NCBI GenBank assembly: GCA_012972835.1
Contig: JABDHK010000004.1
Span: 89,530-153,529 of the forward strand
Direction: 5' to 3'
From: Chlorobiaceae bacterium
GTDB taxonomy: Bacteria; Bacteroidota; Chlorobiia; Chlorobiales; Chlorobiaceae
DNA: 64,000 nucleotides
A model generated the notes under the pieces. That model made no database searches and was not told where the DNA came from. It worked only from the letters and a program-made list of their open reading frames with translations. A program made the position numbers and the translations under genes. Every line of letters starts with the position of its first letter. Position 1 is the stretch's first letter. Below, in pieces: positions 38,521 to 47,071 of the stretch.

Positions 38521-39411
38521 ATGCCTGTAAAAGATCGTTATATAAACCCCTTCACCGACTTTGGCTTCAAGAAGATATTTGGTTCTGAAGTAAACAAAGA
38601 TCTTCTGATAGCATTTCTGAACACGTTGCTGCCTCCCGAAGCAGGCAAAGTTTCAGACCTTTCATTTTTACCGAATGAGCAGGTTGGTCGGAGTGAATAC
38701 GACCGCAGGGCCATCTTTGATCTCTACTGCGAAAACGAAGCAGGCGAAAAATTCATTGTTGAGATGCAGCGGGCGAAGCAGAACTACTTTAAGGATCGTT
38801 CGATTTTTTATGCCACTTTTCCTATTCAACAGCAGGCTCAGAGCGGATCATGGAATTTTTTCCTCAATGCGGTATACATGGTAGGGATTCTCGATTTTGT
38901 TTTTGATGAGGATAAAGCTGACAACGATGTGGTTCATCACGAAGTTAAACTGATAGATCGCTCAACAGGCGCAGTTTTCTATGATAAACTCACCTTTATC
39001 TACCTTGAACTTCCCAAGTTCACCAAAACTATTGAGGAACTTGCAACAGAGTTCGACAAATGGTGTTTTCTGCTCCGACACCTTCCTGAACTTACCGACC
39101 GCCCAGCTCGTCTTCAGGAGAAGGTCTTTCTTAAAGTATTTGAACTGGCCGAAATTGCCCGCTATTCGGTTATAGAAGCAGAGGCATACGAAGAGAGTCT
39201 GAAAATTTATCGTGACCTGAAAAATGTAGTGGATACAGCATTTGATGATGGAAAAGTTGAAGGTAAAGCCGAGGGTAAAGCGGAGGGAATAGTTGAGGGG
39301 ATTCAGCAACAGGCAATGGAAGATGCCAAAAGGCTTAAAGATGCAGGCGTTGACATCGAAACAATTGCACGTTGTATTGACTTGCCGATTACTATTGTTG
39401 AAGGCCTGTAA
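38521..39411 (+). CDS. Rpn-type nuclease / PD-(D/E)XK nuclease family transposase
   Basis: A 296-residue protein of the PF12784/Rpn group. It starts INPFTDFGFKKIFGSE, and the PD-(D/E)XK core is seen as RRAIFDLYCENEAGEKFIVEMQ. A short GKAEGKAEG-like repeat (39256-39297) precedes a C-terminal helix-turn segment (DIETIARCIDLPITIVEGL) as in other members. These proteins promote recombination and are linked to phage defence in some hosts. It abuts the end of a broken ATPase gene. Confidence 0.9.
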   Translation: MPVKDRYINPFTDFGFKKIFGSEVNKDLLIAFLNTLLPPEAGKVSDLSFLPNEQVGRSEYDRRAIFDLYCENEAGEKFIVEMQRAKQNYFKDRSIFYATFPIQQQAQSGSWNFFLNAVYMVGILDFVFDEDKADNDVVHHEVKLIDRSTGAVFYDKLTFIYLELPKFTKTIEELATEFDKWCFLLRHLPELTDRPARLQEKVFLKVFELAEIARYSVIEAEAYEESLKIYRDLKNVVDTAFDDGKVEGKAEGKAEGIVEGIQQQAMEDAKRLKDAGVDIETIARCIDLPITIVEGL

Positions 39412-39420
39412 TCAAAATGA

Positions 39421-40077
39421 AGGGGGCGTGGCTGAATAGCAACAATCAAACAGCACCTTATCACTGGACTGCACAAGATGAGTAAGCATTTGACACCACA
39501 CCTGGAAACCGAAACCTGCTCAAAAGATCTCACGAGGTATACGTTCCTCTGGGCAAAACATATGAATGCGAGGTTTTGAATCGGAATAATCAACTACGGG
39601 TGGCTCGATATCCATCCCCGGCCAAGTCTCATGAAGTATACGACGAAACTCTTCAAACCTTTCTGGAAAGTGATGCCAAATGTTTCAGAAATTTCTGGCC
39701 GCAGTGTAATTAAAAAGAGCTAATCGTGCAGCTTCCTCTTGGTAGAGTATCTCATCGTAATCAACGGGACCAAGTATCGGCACAAAACCAATAGAGCAAT
39801 TGAAGTTTTTACGAAATGCAGAGGGAGACCTTGGTGTAGAGCCAGCAGTATTGGCTATCAGATAACAAACGCCACTTTCTGGAAAAAAAAGTTGCAGTTT
39901 ATTCTTGTTTGAAAACGTAAATCGGATCGATGCTGGGTTAGAGCTATCATAATTATATAAAATATTTTCTTCTGCAACTGATACTCCTCTTAAATCTATA
40001 ACATACCCTAACCTACGGCCATTCTCTGCATTAACAAACTCGGGGTTCCGTGCGGAAACCTTCCTTAGTGCAACCCC
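39421..40077 (-). pseudogene. Decayed AAA-family ATPase (OLD/AAA15-like) fragment
   Basis: The minus strand encodes about 215 codons with only two in-frame TGA stops (39685-39687 and 39520-39522) and no start. It reads GRRLGYVIDLRGVSV, then LFFPESGVCYLIANT, FVPILGPVDYDE, then ARNF-stop-NIWHHFPERFEEF, PRIHMFCPEERIPREIF-stop-AGFGFQVWCQMLTHLVQSSDK. This last part matches, from memory, AAA ATPases where the stops would be Arg and Trp. The Walker A region and the Walker B/Switch end are missing: similarity stops near 39445, just beyond the Rpn stop. It is a two-ended truncation. Confidence 0.72.
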
Positions 40078-40363
40078 TTAACCCATTGGGTGTGGCTGTT
40101 TTAAAACGACAAATTGATGCTTACTTATTTTATAATATTGCGTTACAAATATTAGATGAAGCACTTTTTCATTACTAATCGCTCAATTCAGGACATAGTC
40201 TAAATTGATGAAGAGGTAAATGTTCCTGAAGCTGAACGAAAACCGTTTTTCCTGTATACATCAATCATTTCATTTAAAGAGTTATGAAATGATGAAAGAT
40301 AGCTGGTTTTTTTTAAGTCGGTGACGATCAAAAATGTATCGTAAACTATTATATTATTGCGCG

Positions 40364-41176
40364 TTAAATAGCGTTAACTTTTTCAACAACCGGACACCAG
40401 TGATAGATTTCATAAGACTTGTTCACCTGCCGCTTTTTGATTTTGGTCATTGCGGTTCCAAATGGCTTGAAGTCGTTGGTCATGGTCTGGTCAACCAGAA
40501 TGTTACGATCGGCCAGAAACAGAATTCTTTTTTTTGCCCTGGCCTTCCATAAGTACCAAATAATCTGAAAGGCGGTAAAGGTTTTTCCGGTTCCAGTGGC
40601 CATCACCAGGAGAATGCGGTTTTGACCTTGAGCAATAGCTTCAACGGTTTTGTTGATGGCTAAACATTGATAGTATCGCGGGGATTTGTTACTGCCATCA
40701 CTGTAGTAATCCTGTGTAATCAGGCTCTCCTGCCAAGCGGTTATTCCCTGATGCGTCAACCACCTTTGCCAGAGAATTTCTGCTGATGGAAATGATTCAA
40801 GATCAAGCTCACGTTCAATAATGCCATCATCAGCAATGCTGTTGTGAAAGAGAAAGCCATCACCGTTGGAACTGAAAACAAACGGAACCTGAAGCATTTC
40901 GGCATAAGCAAGCCCCTGCTTCATGCCATCGCCAAGAGAGTGGTTGTTGTCTTTAGCTTCAATAACAGCGATGGGAATATTGGGCTTGTAGAACAACACA
41001 TAATCAACTCGCTTGTGCTGCGCTCGGGTGTGCAGTTTGCCGCGAACGATAATCCGGCCTTTGGTTAATGCGAACTCTTCACGAACTTGAGTCGCAATAT
41101 CCCATCCTGCCCGCTCAAGCGCAGGGGTAATGTATTTGGTGCAAATATCGCGTTCGGAAAGTTTTTTCTTATTCAT
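40364..41176 (-). pseudogene. hsdR: Truncated type I restriction enzyme R subunit (HsdR)
   Basis: A 270-codon frame holding only the N-terminal third of an HsdR. The PD-(D/E)XK nuclease is seen at VDYVLFYKPNIPIAVIEAKD (about 60-79). The helicase Walker A is LVMATGTGKTFTA (about 190) and motif Ia is ILFLADRNILVDQ. The protein stops after NKSYEIYHW, where a helicase of several hundred residues should continue. No hsdM or hsdS is seen nearby. Without the DEAD box and motor domains it cannot be a working translocase. Confidence 0.85.
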
Positions 41177-41584
41177 GCATCAGCTCTCTTCCCTTTCTTT
41201 TGTTTTTTGGGTCGGATGTTTAAGGATATGATTATGGTAAATCGAAAAACTCAGCTACACAGGACTAAAGCCTTTTTTTTCTATGTATTCGAAAATGAAC
41301 CCATGTTTGGTAAGTCCCTAATTTAGAACACTCTATCATAAAATCTTGAAAAGAAAGACTTAAAGTTCAATATAGATTAAATGGTTTGTTTTCAGGAGAA
41401 TGTCACTTATTTTCTCATAATGCATAAGCATTCCATCATATTTCGATAATTTTTCATAACCATCTCAAAAAAACGTTCGTTTAATAAGATACTTCGGATA
41501 CGCCAAGAAATACTGCGTTTTTCTGGTGTTGTTTGTTTGAATAAACCGTCTCAAATATCGATACTTCATTAACTCATAAAAAAA
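41177..41584. other. Gap between truncated hsdR and the SMR gene
   Basis: About 400 bases of A/T-rich DNA with no gene, RNA or repeat I can support. The hsdR end carries GGGAAGAGAG upstream of its start in the minus direction, a normal ribosome binding site. The promoter of the SMR gene is presumably within the last 150 bases. Confidence 0.4.
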
Positions 41585-41639
41585 GGGTGTTTTTAGGACA
41601 TCCCTTGATGCAATGCTAATCTGGTTTTATGGCAAGGGG
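41585..41639 (+). promoter_or_regulatory. Two competing hairpins in the SMR gene leader
   Basis: Hairpin one pairs GGGTGT (41585-41590) with ACATCCC (41598-41604, one bulge). Hairpin two pairs CCCTTG (41602-41607) with CAAGGG (41633-41638), which contains the ribosome binding site of the following gene. They share CCC at 41602-41604, so they exclude each other. This is the layout of a translational switch. It does not match the guanidine riboswitch classes as I remember them. Confidence 0.4.
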
Positions 41640-41644
41640 AAAAC

Positions 41645-41965
41645 ATGGCCTGGATATATTTGTTGGTGGCTGGTTTGTGTGAGATTGGGTGGCCTTTGGG
41701 TCTGAAGTTTTCGCAAACCTCTGGGCATAAGGGTGCCTGGTTGTTTTTTGCTGTTGTGTCGATGGGTGCGAGTGGGCTGTTTTTGTGGCTGGCTCAGAAG
41801 TCTATTCCGATGGGTACTGCTTATGCGGTCTGGACGGGTATTGGTGCTGTTGGTGCGTTTTGTTTGGGAATCTTGCTGTTCAAGGATCCTGTAAATCTTT
41901 TCAGGTTTCTTTCGTTTGCTTTTATTGTAATTGGAATCATTGGCTTGAAGCTGTCACATCCTTGA
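41645..41965 (+). CDS. sugE: SMR family exporter, SugE/Gdx (guanidinium) type
   Basis: A 106-residue protein with four membrane segments, the normal SMR length. The essential Glu is in GLCEIGWPLGLK (residue 13), and the Gly/Trp pattern of SugE/Gdx is present (WLAQKSIPMGTAYAVWTGIGAVGAF). This subfamily exports guanidinium or quaternary ammonium compounds as an antiparallel dimer. Codon use is richer in G and T than the neighbours, which may mean recent transfer. Leader hairpins lie immediately upstream. Confidence 0.9.
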   Translation: MAWIYLLVAGLCEIGWPLGLKFSQTSGHKGAWLFFAVVSMGASGLFLWLAQKSIPMGTAYAVWTGIGAVGAFCLGILLFKDPVNLFRFLSFAFIVIGIIGLKLSHP

Positions 41966-42075
41966 GAAAACACACAGAAATATTCGATTGGCTGGACACC
42001 GCAAGAAACAAGCTTTACCAGAGATGATTGAGAATTCAAATAACGAATCCAGACGTTGGTATCAGGGAACCACAT
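41966..42075 (-). pseudogene. Remnant of a PIN-domain (VapC-like) toxin start
   Basis: From ATG 42075 the minus strand reads MWFPDTNVWIRYLNSQSSLVKL, which is the N-terminal strand and first acidic residue of a PIN-domain toxin of the VapC type. After about 22 codons the similarity fades and the frame runs antisense into the SMR gene. Only the beginning of the gene is left, so it is a remnant; the short match limits confidence. Confidence 0.5.
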
Positions 42076-42178
42076 TATTTATGGGTAAAATGGATACTGC
42101 ACAGGTTTCAATAATCCTGCGAGTTTGTGTATCTTCGCACGAACTTTTTTCTTCTGAAACGAAAATGCACACACCACA

Positions 42179-42601
42179 ATGGAAAGAACGCTTACTATCC
42201 TGAAACCCGATTGCGTGCGCAAGCAGCTTATCGGTGCAGTCATCGACAAAATTGAACGTGCTGGCTTCCGTGTTGTCGCCATGAAAAAAATCAAGCTTAC
42301 AGAGGAAACTGCTGGAGAATTTTATGCAGTACACCGTGAGCGCCCGTTTTATGGTGAACTTGTAGAGTTCATGTCTTCAGGCCCCTGTGTACCGATCATC
42401 CTTGAAAAAGAAAATGCTGTTGCTGACTTCCGCACACTTATCGGCGCAACCGATCCTGCTCAGGCTGATGAAGGTACTGTCCGCAAGCTCTATGCAGACA
42501 GCAAGGGTGAGAACATCGTCCACGGTTCCGACTCTGCCGAGAACGCAGCTATTGAGGCCGGATTTTTCTTTTCAGCAGAAGAGGTTGTCAGAAGCAACTG
42601 A
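42179..42601 (+). CDS. ndk: Nucleoside diphosphate kinase
   Basis: A 140-residue Ndk, the normal length, which keeps NTP pools balanced. [18 protein letters not shown] starts the protein. The catalytic His is in [13 protein letters not shown] (about residue 116). It marks the return to core genes after the accessory segment. A strong terminator follows. Confidence 0.96.
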   Translation: MERTLTILKPDCVRKQLIGAVIDKIERAGFRVVAMKKIKLTEETAGEFYAVHRERPFYGELVEFMSSGPCVPIILEKENAVADFRTLIGATDPAQADEGTVRKLYADSKGENIVHGSDSAENAAIEAGFFFSAEEVVRSN

Positions 42602-42623
42602 TTCCTGTAGAGAAAACACCATC

Positions 42624-42655
42624 ACAAAAAAGCGACCGAAAGGCCGCTTTTTTGT
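42624..42655. terminator. Bidirectional terminator between ndk and the AI-2E gene
   Basis: A-rich and T-rich arms (ACAAAAAAGCG / CGCTTTTTTGT) with an inner CC/GG pair form a hairpin that can end both ndk and the convergent minus-strand operon. Confidence 0.85.
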
Positions 42656-42685
42656 TTTATGATGCAATGCTGCCCAACCTCCTGA

Positions 42686-43762
42686 TCACTCTGCGTGTTC
42701 CTTTTTCATCTCCGACAGGAATGAGCTGAAGGTCTCCCCGTACATCTCCCATACCGTCATAAACAGCGCAGCTATAATCGGGCCGATAATAAAGCCGAAT
42801 ATTCCAAACAAGCCGATTCCGCCAAGCGTTCCAAAAAAAATAAGCAGTGCGTGCATCTGGGTATCCCGTCCAACCAGAATGGGCCGGAGAATATTATCGA
42901 TCTGACCGACAACAAGAGCGCAAAACAAGAGGAGCCCTATGGCTTGAGGATAATGAGCTGTCGCAGCAAGATAGATGACGGCCGGAAACCAGACAAGCCC
43001 AGAACCGATAATTGGCAACACGGAAATCACCGACATAATGGCTCCCCAGAAGATGGCACTTTCAATGCCTGCTACATGCAGGGCAACCCCTGCAAGAGTG
43101 CCTTGTAGAATACCAATCACCATACTCCCCTTTATGGTCGCTCTGGTCACAGAAAGAAACTTGTCAAGCAGGCGATGCTGATCCCTCTCTGTCAAAGGAA
43201 GATATGAGAGTACTTTTTCCAGAATCAGCCTTCCGTCCCGTAATAAAAAAAACATGGTGTAGAGAAAAACAAAAATCAGAAAGAGATCATTAAATGCCGA
43301 GTAGGTAACCGTTGAAACGGTGTCGAAAAGCAGCGAACCCGCCTTATTGACAAGCTCACCCACTTTCTGAATAATATTTTCACGATATAGCTCAAGTTCG
43401 GCATAAAACGGCAGAGAACGCAAATGTTCGTTAAATGCTGCAGGTTCCTTAAACTGCTGCTGAATCCATGGCACTGCAACACTGCTGATACTGCTTGCCT
43501 GCTCAACCACAATACCAAGTAAAACGGCCAACGGAATGATCACAATAAGGAATAACGTAAACATGGTCATTGCTGCGCTCAGGCTTTTGCGTCCTTTGAA
43601 CCAGCGATCAAAGCGATTGAACACTGGCATGGCAAGAGCAGAAAAAATAGCCGCCAAAACGATAACCATGAGAAAATAACGGATCATGGCAAAAAAAATG
43701 GCAGAAATAAACAGCACAATAAGGAGAAGGATAACCTGATTTGCTTTTATGCTATTCATCAT
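42686..43762 (-). CDS. AI-2E family transporter (PerM/UPF0118)
   Basis: A membrane protein of about 358 residues with seven to eight hydrophobic segments. It has the family's long central loop (residues about 110-200) and the PIIGSGLVWFPAVIYL and FGTLGGIGLFGIFGFIIGPIIAALF blocks. Members are linked to autoinducer export or ion antiport; the substrate here is unknown. I prefer ATG 43762 because the longer frame would overlap rsmE. It is the last gene of the nine-gene minus-strand run. Confidence 0.87.
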   Translation of the reverse strand: MMNSIKANQVILLLIVLFISAIFFAMIRYFLMVIVLAAIFSALAMPVFNRFDRWFKGRKSLSAAMTMFTLFLIVIIPLAVLLGIVVEQASSISSVAVPWIQQQFKEPAAFNEHLRSLPFYAELELYRENIIQKVGELVNKAGSLLFDTVSTVTYSAFNDLFLIFVFLYTMFFLLRDGRLILEKVLSYLPLTERDQHRLLDKFLSVTRATIKGSMVIGILQGTLAGVALHVAGIESAIFWGAIMSVISVLPIIGSGLVWFPAVIYLAATAHYPQAIGLLLFCALVVGQIDNILRPILVGRDTQMHALLIFFGTLGGIGLFGIFGFIIGPIIAALFMTVWEMYGETFSSFLSEMKKEHAE

Positions 43763-43784
43763 AGATTTGTTGTTTGTGAGCCAC

Positions 43785-44528
43785 TTAAAACCACTCCCGG
43801 CACTCCTCTTCGAGAAGCTGGGCACGAACAAAAGCTACGGCAAAAACCCCGGCTGTTTCTGCCCGGAGAGTTGTATTTCCCAATGAGATTTCGCTAAACC
43901 CGGCACTCTGGGCATCCCTTACCTCTCCGGCAGTAAAGCCACCCTCGCCGCCGATAAGAAAAAGTGAATTTTTTCCAGCACATCGCACTTTTGGAGCTGC
44001 TTCGGAGATCTCGTAAGGAATCAGTTTGAGATCGTAACCCTTAAGCAGGGTAACCTGTTTAAAAGAGAGAGGCTCACTAAGCTGCGGAAGGTAATACCGT
44101 TCGGACTGCCGGGCCGCTGAAAGCACAATTGTTTTCCATCTGTTAAGCTTTCCCTCGACTTTTTCACTTGATGGATGACTGAGTGTACGTGCCGTGATCA
44201 TGGGAATAATTGTGGATACCCCAAGTTCGGTGGCTTTTTCCAGAAATAACTCAAATCGCTGAGGAGCCTTCAAAAGGGAAAGCGCAACAGTAACCCCGGT
44301 TTTTGGCCGCTCAACAATATTATAGTGAAGAATTTCACCTTCCAGTGACTTTTTGCCAACATCCAGAATGGCGACCTCACATCGCAATCCATTGCCATCA
44401 GTGACCAGAATCTGATCACCTGTTTTTTTTCTTAATACCCTTACAAGATGATGAAACTCATCACCATCAATGACAAGTCTGGATGATTCGAGATTTATCT
44501 GCCCTTCTGATGTGTAAAACAGTTCCAT
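43785..44528 (-). CDS. rsmE: 16S rRNA m3U1498 methyltransferase RsmE
   Basis: A SPOUT-class methyltransferase of about 247 residues. An N-terminal PUA-like domain (HHLVRVLRKKTGDQILVTDGNG) is followed by the knot region with FLIGGEGGFTAGEV and SLGNTTLRAETAGVFAVA, the typical RsmE end. ATG 44528 (MELFYTS) fits family starts. ATG 44543 lies inside the comF stop region and would overlap that gene. Confidence 0.93.
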   Translation of the reverse strand: MELFYTSEGQINLESSRLVIDGDEFHHLVRVLRKKTGDQILVTDGNGLRCEVAILDVGKKSLEGEILHYNIVERPKTGVTVALSLLKAPQRFELFLEKATELGVSTIIPMITARTLSHPSSEKVEGKLNRWKTIVLSAARQSERYYLPQLSEPLSFKQVTLLKGYDLKLIPYEISEAAPKVRCAGKNSLFLIGGEGGFTAGEVRDAQSAGFSEISLGNTTLRAETAGVFAVAFVRAQLLEEECREWF

Positions 44529-44535
44529 TCCTATA

Positions 44536-45228
44536 CTACTCATTAACAGCCAAAGCCACAGCGGCAAAAGAGAGTTTGTCAACCCCGGCGTGGCGCAATG
44601 CCAGAGCAGCAGCTACCAGAGTCGCGCCAGTTGTTACAATATCATCGACAAGAAGCACGTGACTTACATTAACAATTTTTGCGGATTGAAACGCACCTTC
44701 TGGATTTTTTTTTCGCTCCATTGCAGAAAGCCCGGTCTGCGATACGGTGTATCGTTTTCTGACAAGCAGCTCAGGCCTTACAGGTCTCTTGATCAATTCG
44801 CCAATCCCCTCCGCAATTTTTTCAGACTGATTATACGAACGGGCAATTTTTTTCAAACGGTGAAGCGGAACTGGTACAATGCACTCTATACCACCGAGTT
44901 CACCCTGGGAAAGCATCCATTCGCCCAATTGACGCCCAAAAATAGTACCAAGATTAAACATTCCTTCATACTTCATGGCATGGAGCGCATGCTGGAGAGG
45001 GCTCTTTTTATGAAACTGGTAACGGCACCATCCTCGCTCAAACAGAATTGTTTCACCAAGGCTGGAAGCAATGGTATGACGAAACAGCCGTTCTGATTCT
45101 GAAGGGTTTTTGAAAGGATTGAACTCAGCTATACATGAGCTGCAGCAGTACTTTTCTGCAGGAAGCAGAAGTTTCCGGCAAACCACGCAGACATTGGGAA
45201 AGAGCAGGTGAAGCAACTGTTCACGCAC
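44536..45228 (-). CDS. comF: ComF family protein
   Basis: A 230-residue protein. Four Cys in CVVCRKLL and YCCSSC form a zinc-finger-like N-terminus. The C-terminal half is a phosphoribosyltransferase fold with the PRPP-binding motif VLLVDDIVTTGATL. ComF proteins support DNA uptake and recombination in competent bacteria. The start is GTG 45228. The stop (GAGTAG) overlaps the region of the possible upstream rsmE start, so the two are coupled. Confidence 0.9.
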   Translation of the reverse strand: MREQLLHLLFPNVCVVCRKLLLPAEKYCCSSCIAEFNPFKNPSESERLFRHTIASSLGETILFERGWCRYQFHKKSPLQHALHAMKYEGMFNLGTIFGRQLGEWMLSQGELGGIECIVPVPLHRLKKIARSYNQSEKIAEGIGELIKRPVRPELLVRKRYTVSQTGLSAMERKKNPEGAFQSAKIVNVSHVLLVDDIVTTGATLVAAALALRHAGVDKLSFAAVALAVNE

Positions 45229-45249
45229 GGTAAACCCTTTTTATATATT

Positions 45250-46233
45250 TTAGCCAAAGCATAAGGCAGCCGCGCCATAAATTCCCGCCTTGTTGCCGAG
45301 AAGAGCAGGCACCAGTTCAACTCCTTCGTGCATTGAAAGAAGTGTCGAATCCCTGAGATGATCAAGGGCTGGATGAAAAATAAGGTTTCCTGCAGCCGAA
45401 ATGCCACCGCCTATGACAAATTTTCTGATATCCATAAGCGATACAACGTTTGCAAGACCAACACCGAGAATGGAACCTACCCTGTTCCAGAGAGCAAGGG
45501 AGACTTCATCTCCTTCCTTGGCTGCGTGTTCAAGATGGCGCGGTGAAAGCTTTGTATAGTCATTACCACAGAACTTGCCCACAGAAGAACCTGAAGGGCT
45601 GGCATCAATCATCCGGCGTGCAAGTGCCACAATCCCCTTTTTTCCAATAAGGCTCTCCAGCGTGCCCCGTATACCCGCATGAAGAGAGGAACCTTCAAAA
45701 TCAACAATCAGAAACCCTACTTCGCCAGCTGTTCCATGAGCACCGCGATAGAGCTTTCTGTTCAAAATAATTCCTCCACCTACACCGGTACCAAGAGTTA
45801 CCATGAGAAAATCCCGAAAATCACGGCCTGCACCGTACACCGCTTCACCTAACGCCGCTGCATTGGCATCATTGTCAATAAATACCGGAATCGACAGGTG
45901 CTCCTCCTGCCTCAGACAGTCCTGAAGATTTTCGCGCAAAGGAACAATAGTCCATCCGGGCAGGTTCGGCGGATAGCTTAGCGTTCCCGTATCAGCATTT
46001 ACTGCCCCTGGTGCTCCCAGCCCGATCCCTGCACAATCTGCAGAATCCAAGGCCTGAGAAGCAACCCGATAAAGATCAGCAATAATTTTTGCAAGCTGAG
46101 CAACTATACCTGCCGGACCTGAAGCCGTATCTGTGGGGATTGTCCTGTCTGTTACAATTCCACTCTTCTCGCCAACTATCGCTGCCTTTATGGCCGTACC
46201 TCCCAAATCTAAACCAATCGCCCATCTGGACAT
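45250..46233 (-). CDS. ROK family sugar kinase (glucokinase-like)
   Basis: A 327-residue ROK kinase. The phosphate-binding LDLGGTAIKAA and the catalytic Asp in VFIDNDANAAALGE are intact. TLGTGVGGGIILN follows. The zinc-binding CxCGxxGCxE motif of most ROK proteins is missing: the segment reads SLHAGIRGTLESLIG with no Cys, and GE-x-GH is GEVGF. It is therefore a zinc-free variant. Glucose is a sensible substrate since glgA is in the same run, but this is inference. Confidence 0.87.
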   Translation of the reverse strand: MSRWAIGLDLGGTAIKAAIVGEKSGIVTDRTIPTDTASGPAGIVAQLAKIIADLYRVASQALDSADCAGIGLGAPGAVNADTGTLSYPPNLPGWTIVPLRENLQDCLRQEEHLSIPVFIDNDANAAALGEAVYGAGRDFRDFLMVTLGTGVGGGIILNRKLYRGAHGTAGEVGFLIVDFEGSSLHAGIRGTLESLIGKKGIVALARRMIDASPSGSSVGKFCGNDYTKLSPRHLEHAAKEGDEVSLALWNRVGSILGVGLANVVSLMDIRKFVIGGGISAAGNLIFHPALDHLRDSTLLSMHEGVELVPALLGNKAGIYGAAALCFG

Positions 46234-46268
46234 ACTTGCGCTCTCTTTATACCTGGTTATTGAAAAAT

Positions 46269-47066
46269 TCAGCTATTAAAGGGCCTCAAAAATTTTCGAC
46301 CATAAACGCCTGATGAAAAAAAGTCAAGAATCTCGGTAATTTCCGGCTCCTCGGAAAGTTCTGATTTTACTTTTTCAAGAGCATTGCTGAGCAGAAGCCC
46401 TGACTGAAACAGAATTCTGTAAGCATCTTTTATAAGGGATATCCTTTCAGAAGAAAAACCTCGCCGTTTCAATCCAATGGCATTAAGACCCTCATAACGG
46501 AAAGAGTCATGCCCTCCAGCCATGACAAAGGGAGGCACATCAAGGGAGGCTCTGGCAATACCACCGACCATCGAAAAGCGCCCGATTCGCACAAACTGAT
46601 GCACACCGGCAAGTCCTCCGATAACTGCATAATCGCCAACTTCACAGTGCCCGCCAAACTGTACGGAATTTGCTATAACAACATGGTTGCCAATCACACA
46701 ATCATGTCCAGTATGCACATAGGCCATAATTAGATTATCAGAGCCAATAACGGTTTTGCCACTCGCCATGGTACCCCGATTAAGAGTAACACACTCCCTG
46801 ATCACTGTCCTGTCACCAACATAGAGATAGGTTTTTTCACCGGCAAACTTGAGATCCTGAGGCGCTGTAGCAAGAACAGCACCAGACGAGATCCGGCAAT
46901 CACTGCCAATGCGTGCGCCTGACGCAATATGAACATGAGGAGCTATCACAGTGCCGGAGCCAATTTCGACATCATCCTCAATTACCGTATAGGGGCCGAC
47001 GGTAACACCCTCGCCAAGAACGGCACTTTCGCCGATCACTGCGGTTCCATGAATTCTGCTTTGCAT
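46269..47066 (-). CDS. lpxA: Acyl-ACP--UDP-N-acetylglucosamine O-acyltransferase
   Basis: A 265-residue left-handed beta-helix enzyme made of hexapeptide repeats, starting IHGTAVIGESAVLGEGV. It performs the first step of lipid A synthesis. The catalytic His is in MAYVHTGHDCVIGNH (about residue 120), and the VHQFVRIG block is also typical. The C-terminal helical part has the family's usual length. It is 5 bases downstream of the DUF2723 gene. Confidence 0.94.
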   Translation of the reverse strand: MQSRIHGTAVIGESAVLGEGVTVGPYTVIEDDVEIGSGTVIAPHVHIASGARIGSDCRISSGAVLATAPQDLKFAGEKTYLYVGDRTVIRECVTLNRGTMASGKTVIGSDNLIMAYVHTGHDCVIGNHVVIANSVQFGGHCEVGDYAVIGGLAGVHQFVRIGRFSMVGGIARASLDVPPFVMAGGHDSFRYEGLNAIGLKRRGFSSERISLIKDAYRILFQSGLLLSNALEKVKSELSEEPEITEILDFFSSGVYGRKFLRPFNS

Positions 47067-47071
47067 ATGGT

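Noticed and set aside
39256..39297. Short direct repeat that could suggest a CRISPR or tandem array
   Set aside because: It is an in-frame GKAEG-type coding repeat inside the Rpn gene, as common in that family; there are no spacers.
38521..39411. Rpn gene as evidence of an insertion sequence
   Set aside because: Although the family is called transposase in some databases, I see no terminal inverted repeats or target duplications around it.
41087..41326. 79-codon plus-strand frame
   Set aside because: It is partly antisense to the hsdR start, with no ribosome binding site or family features.
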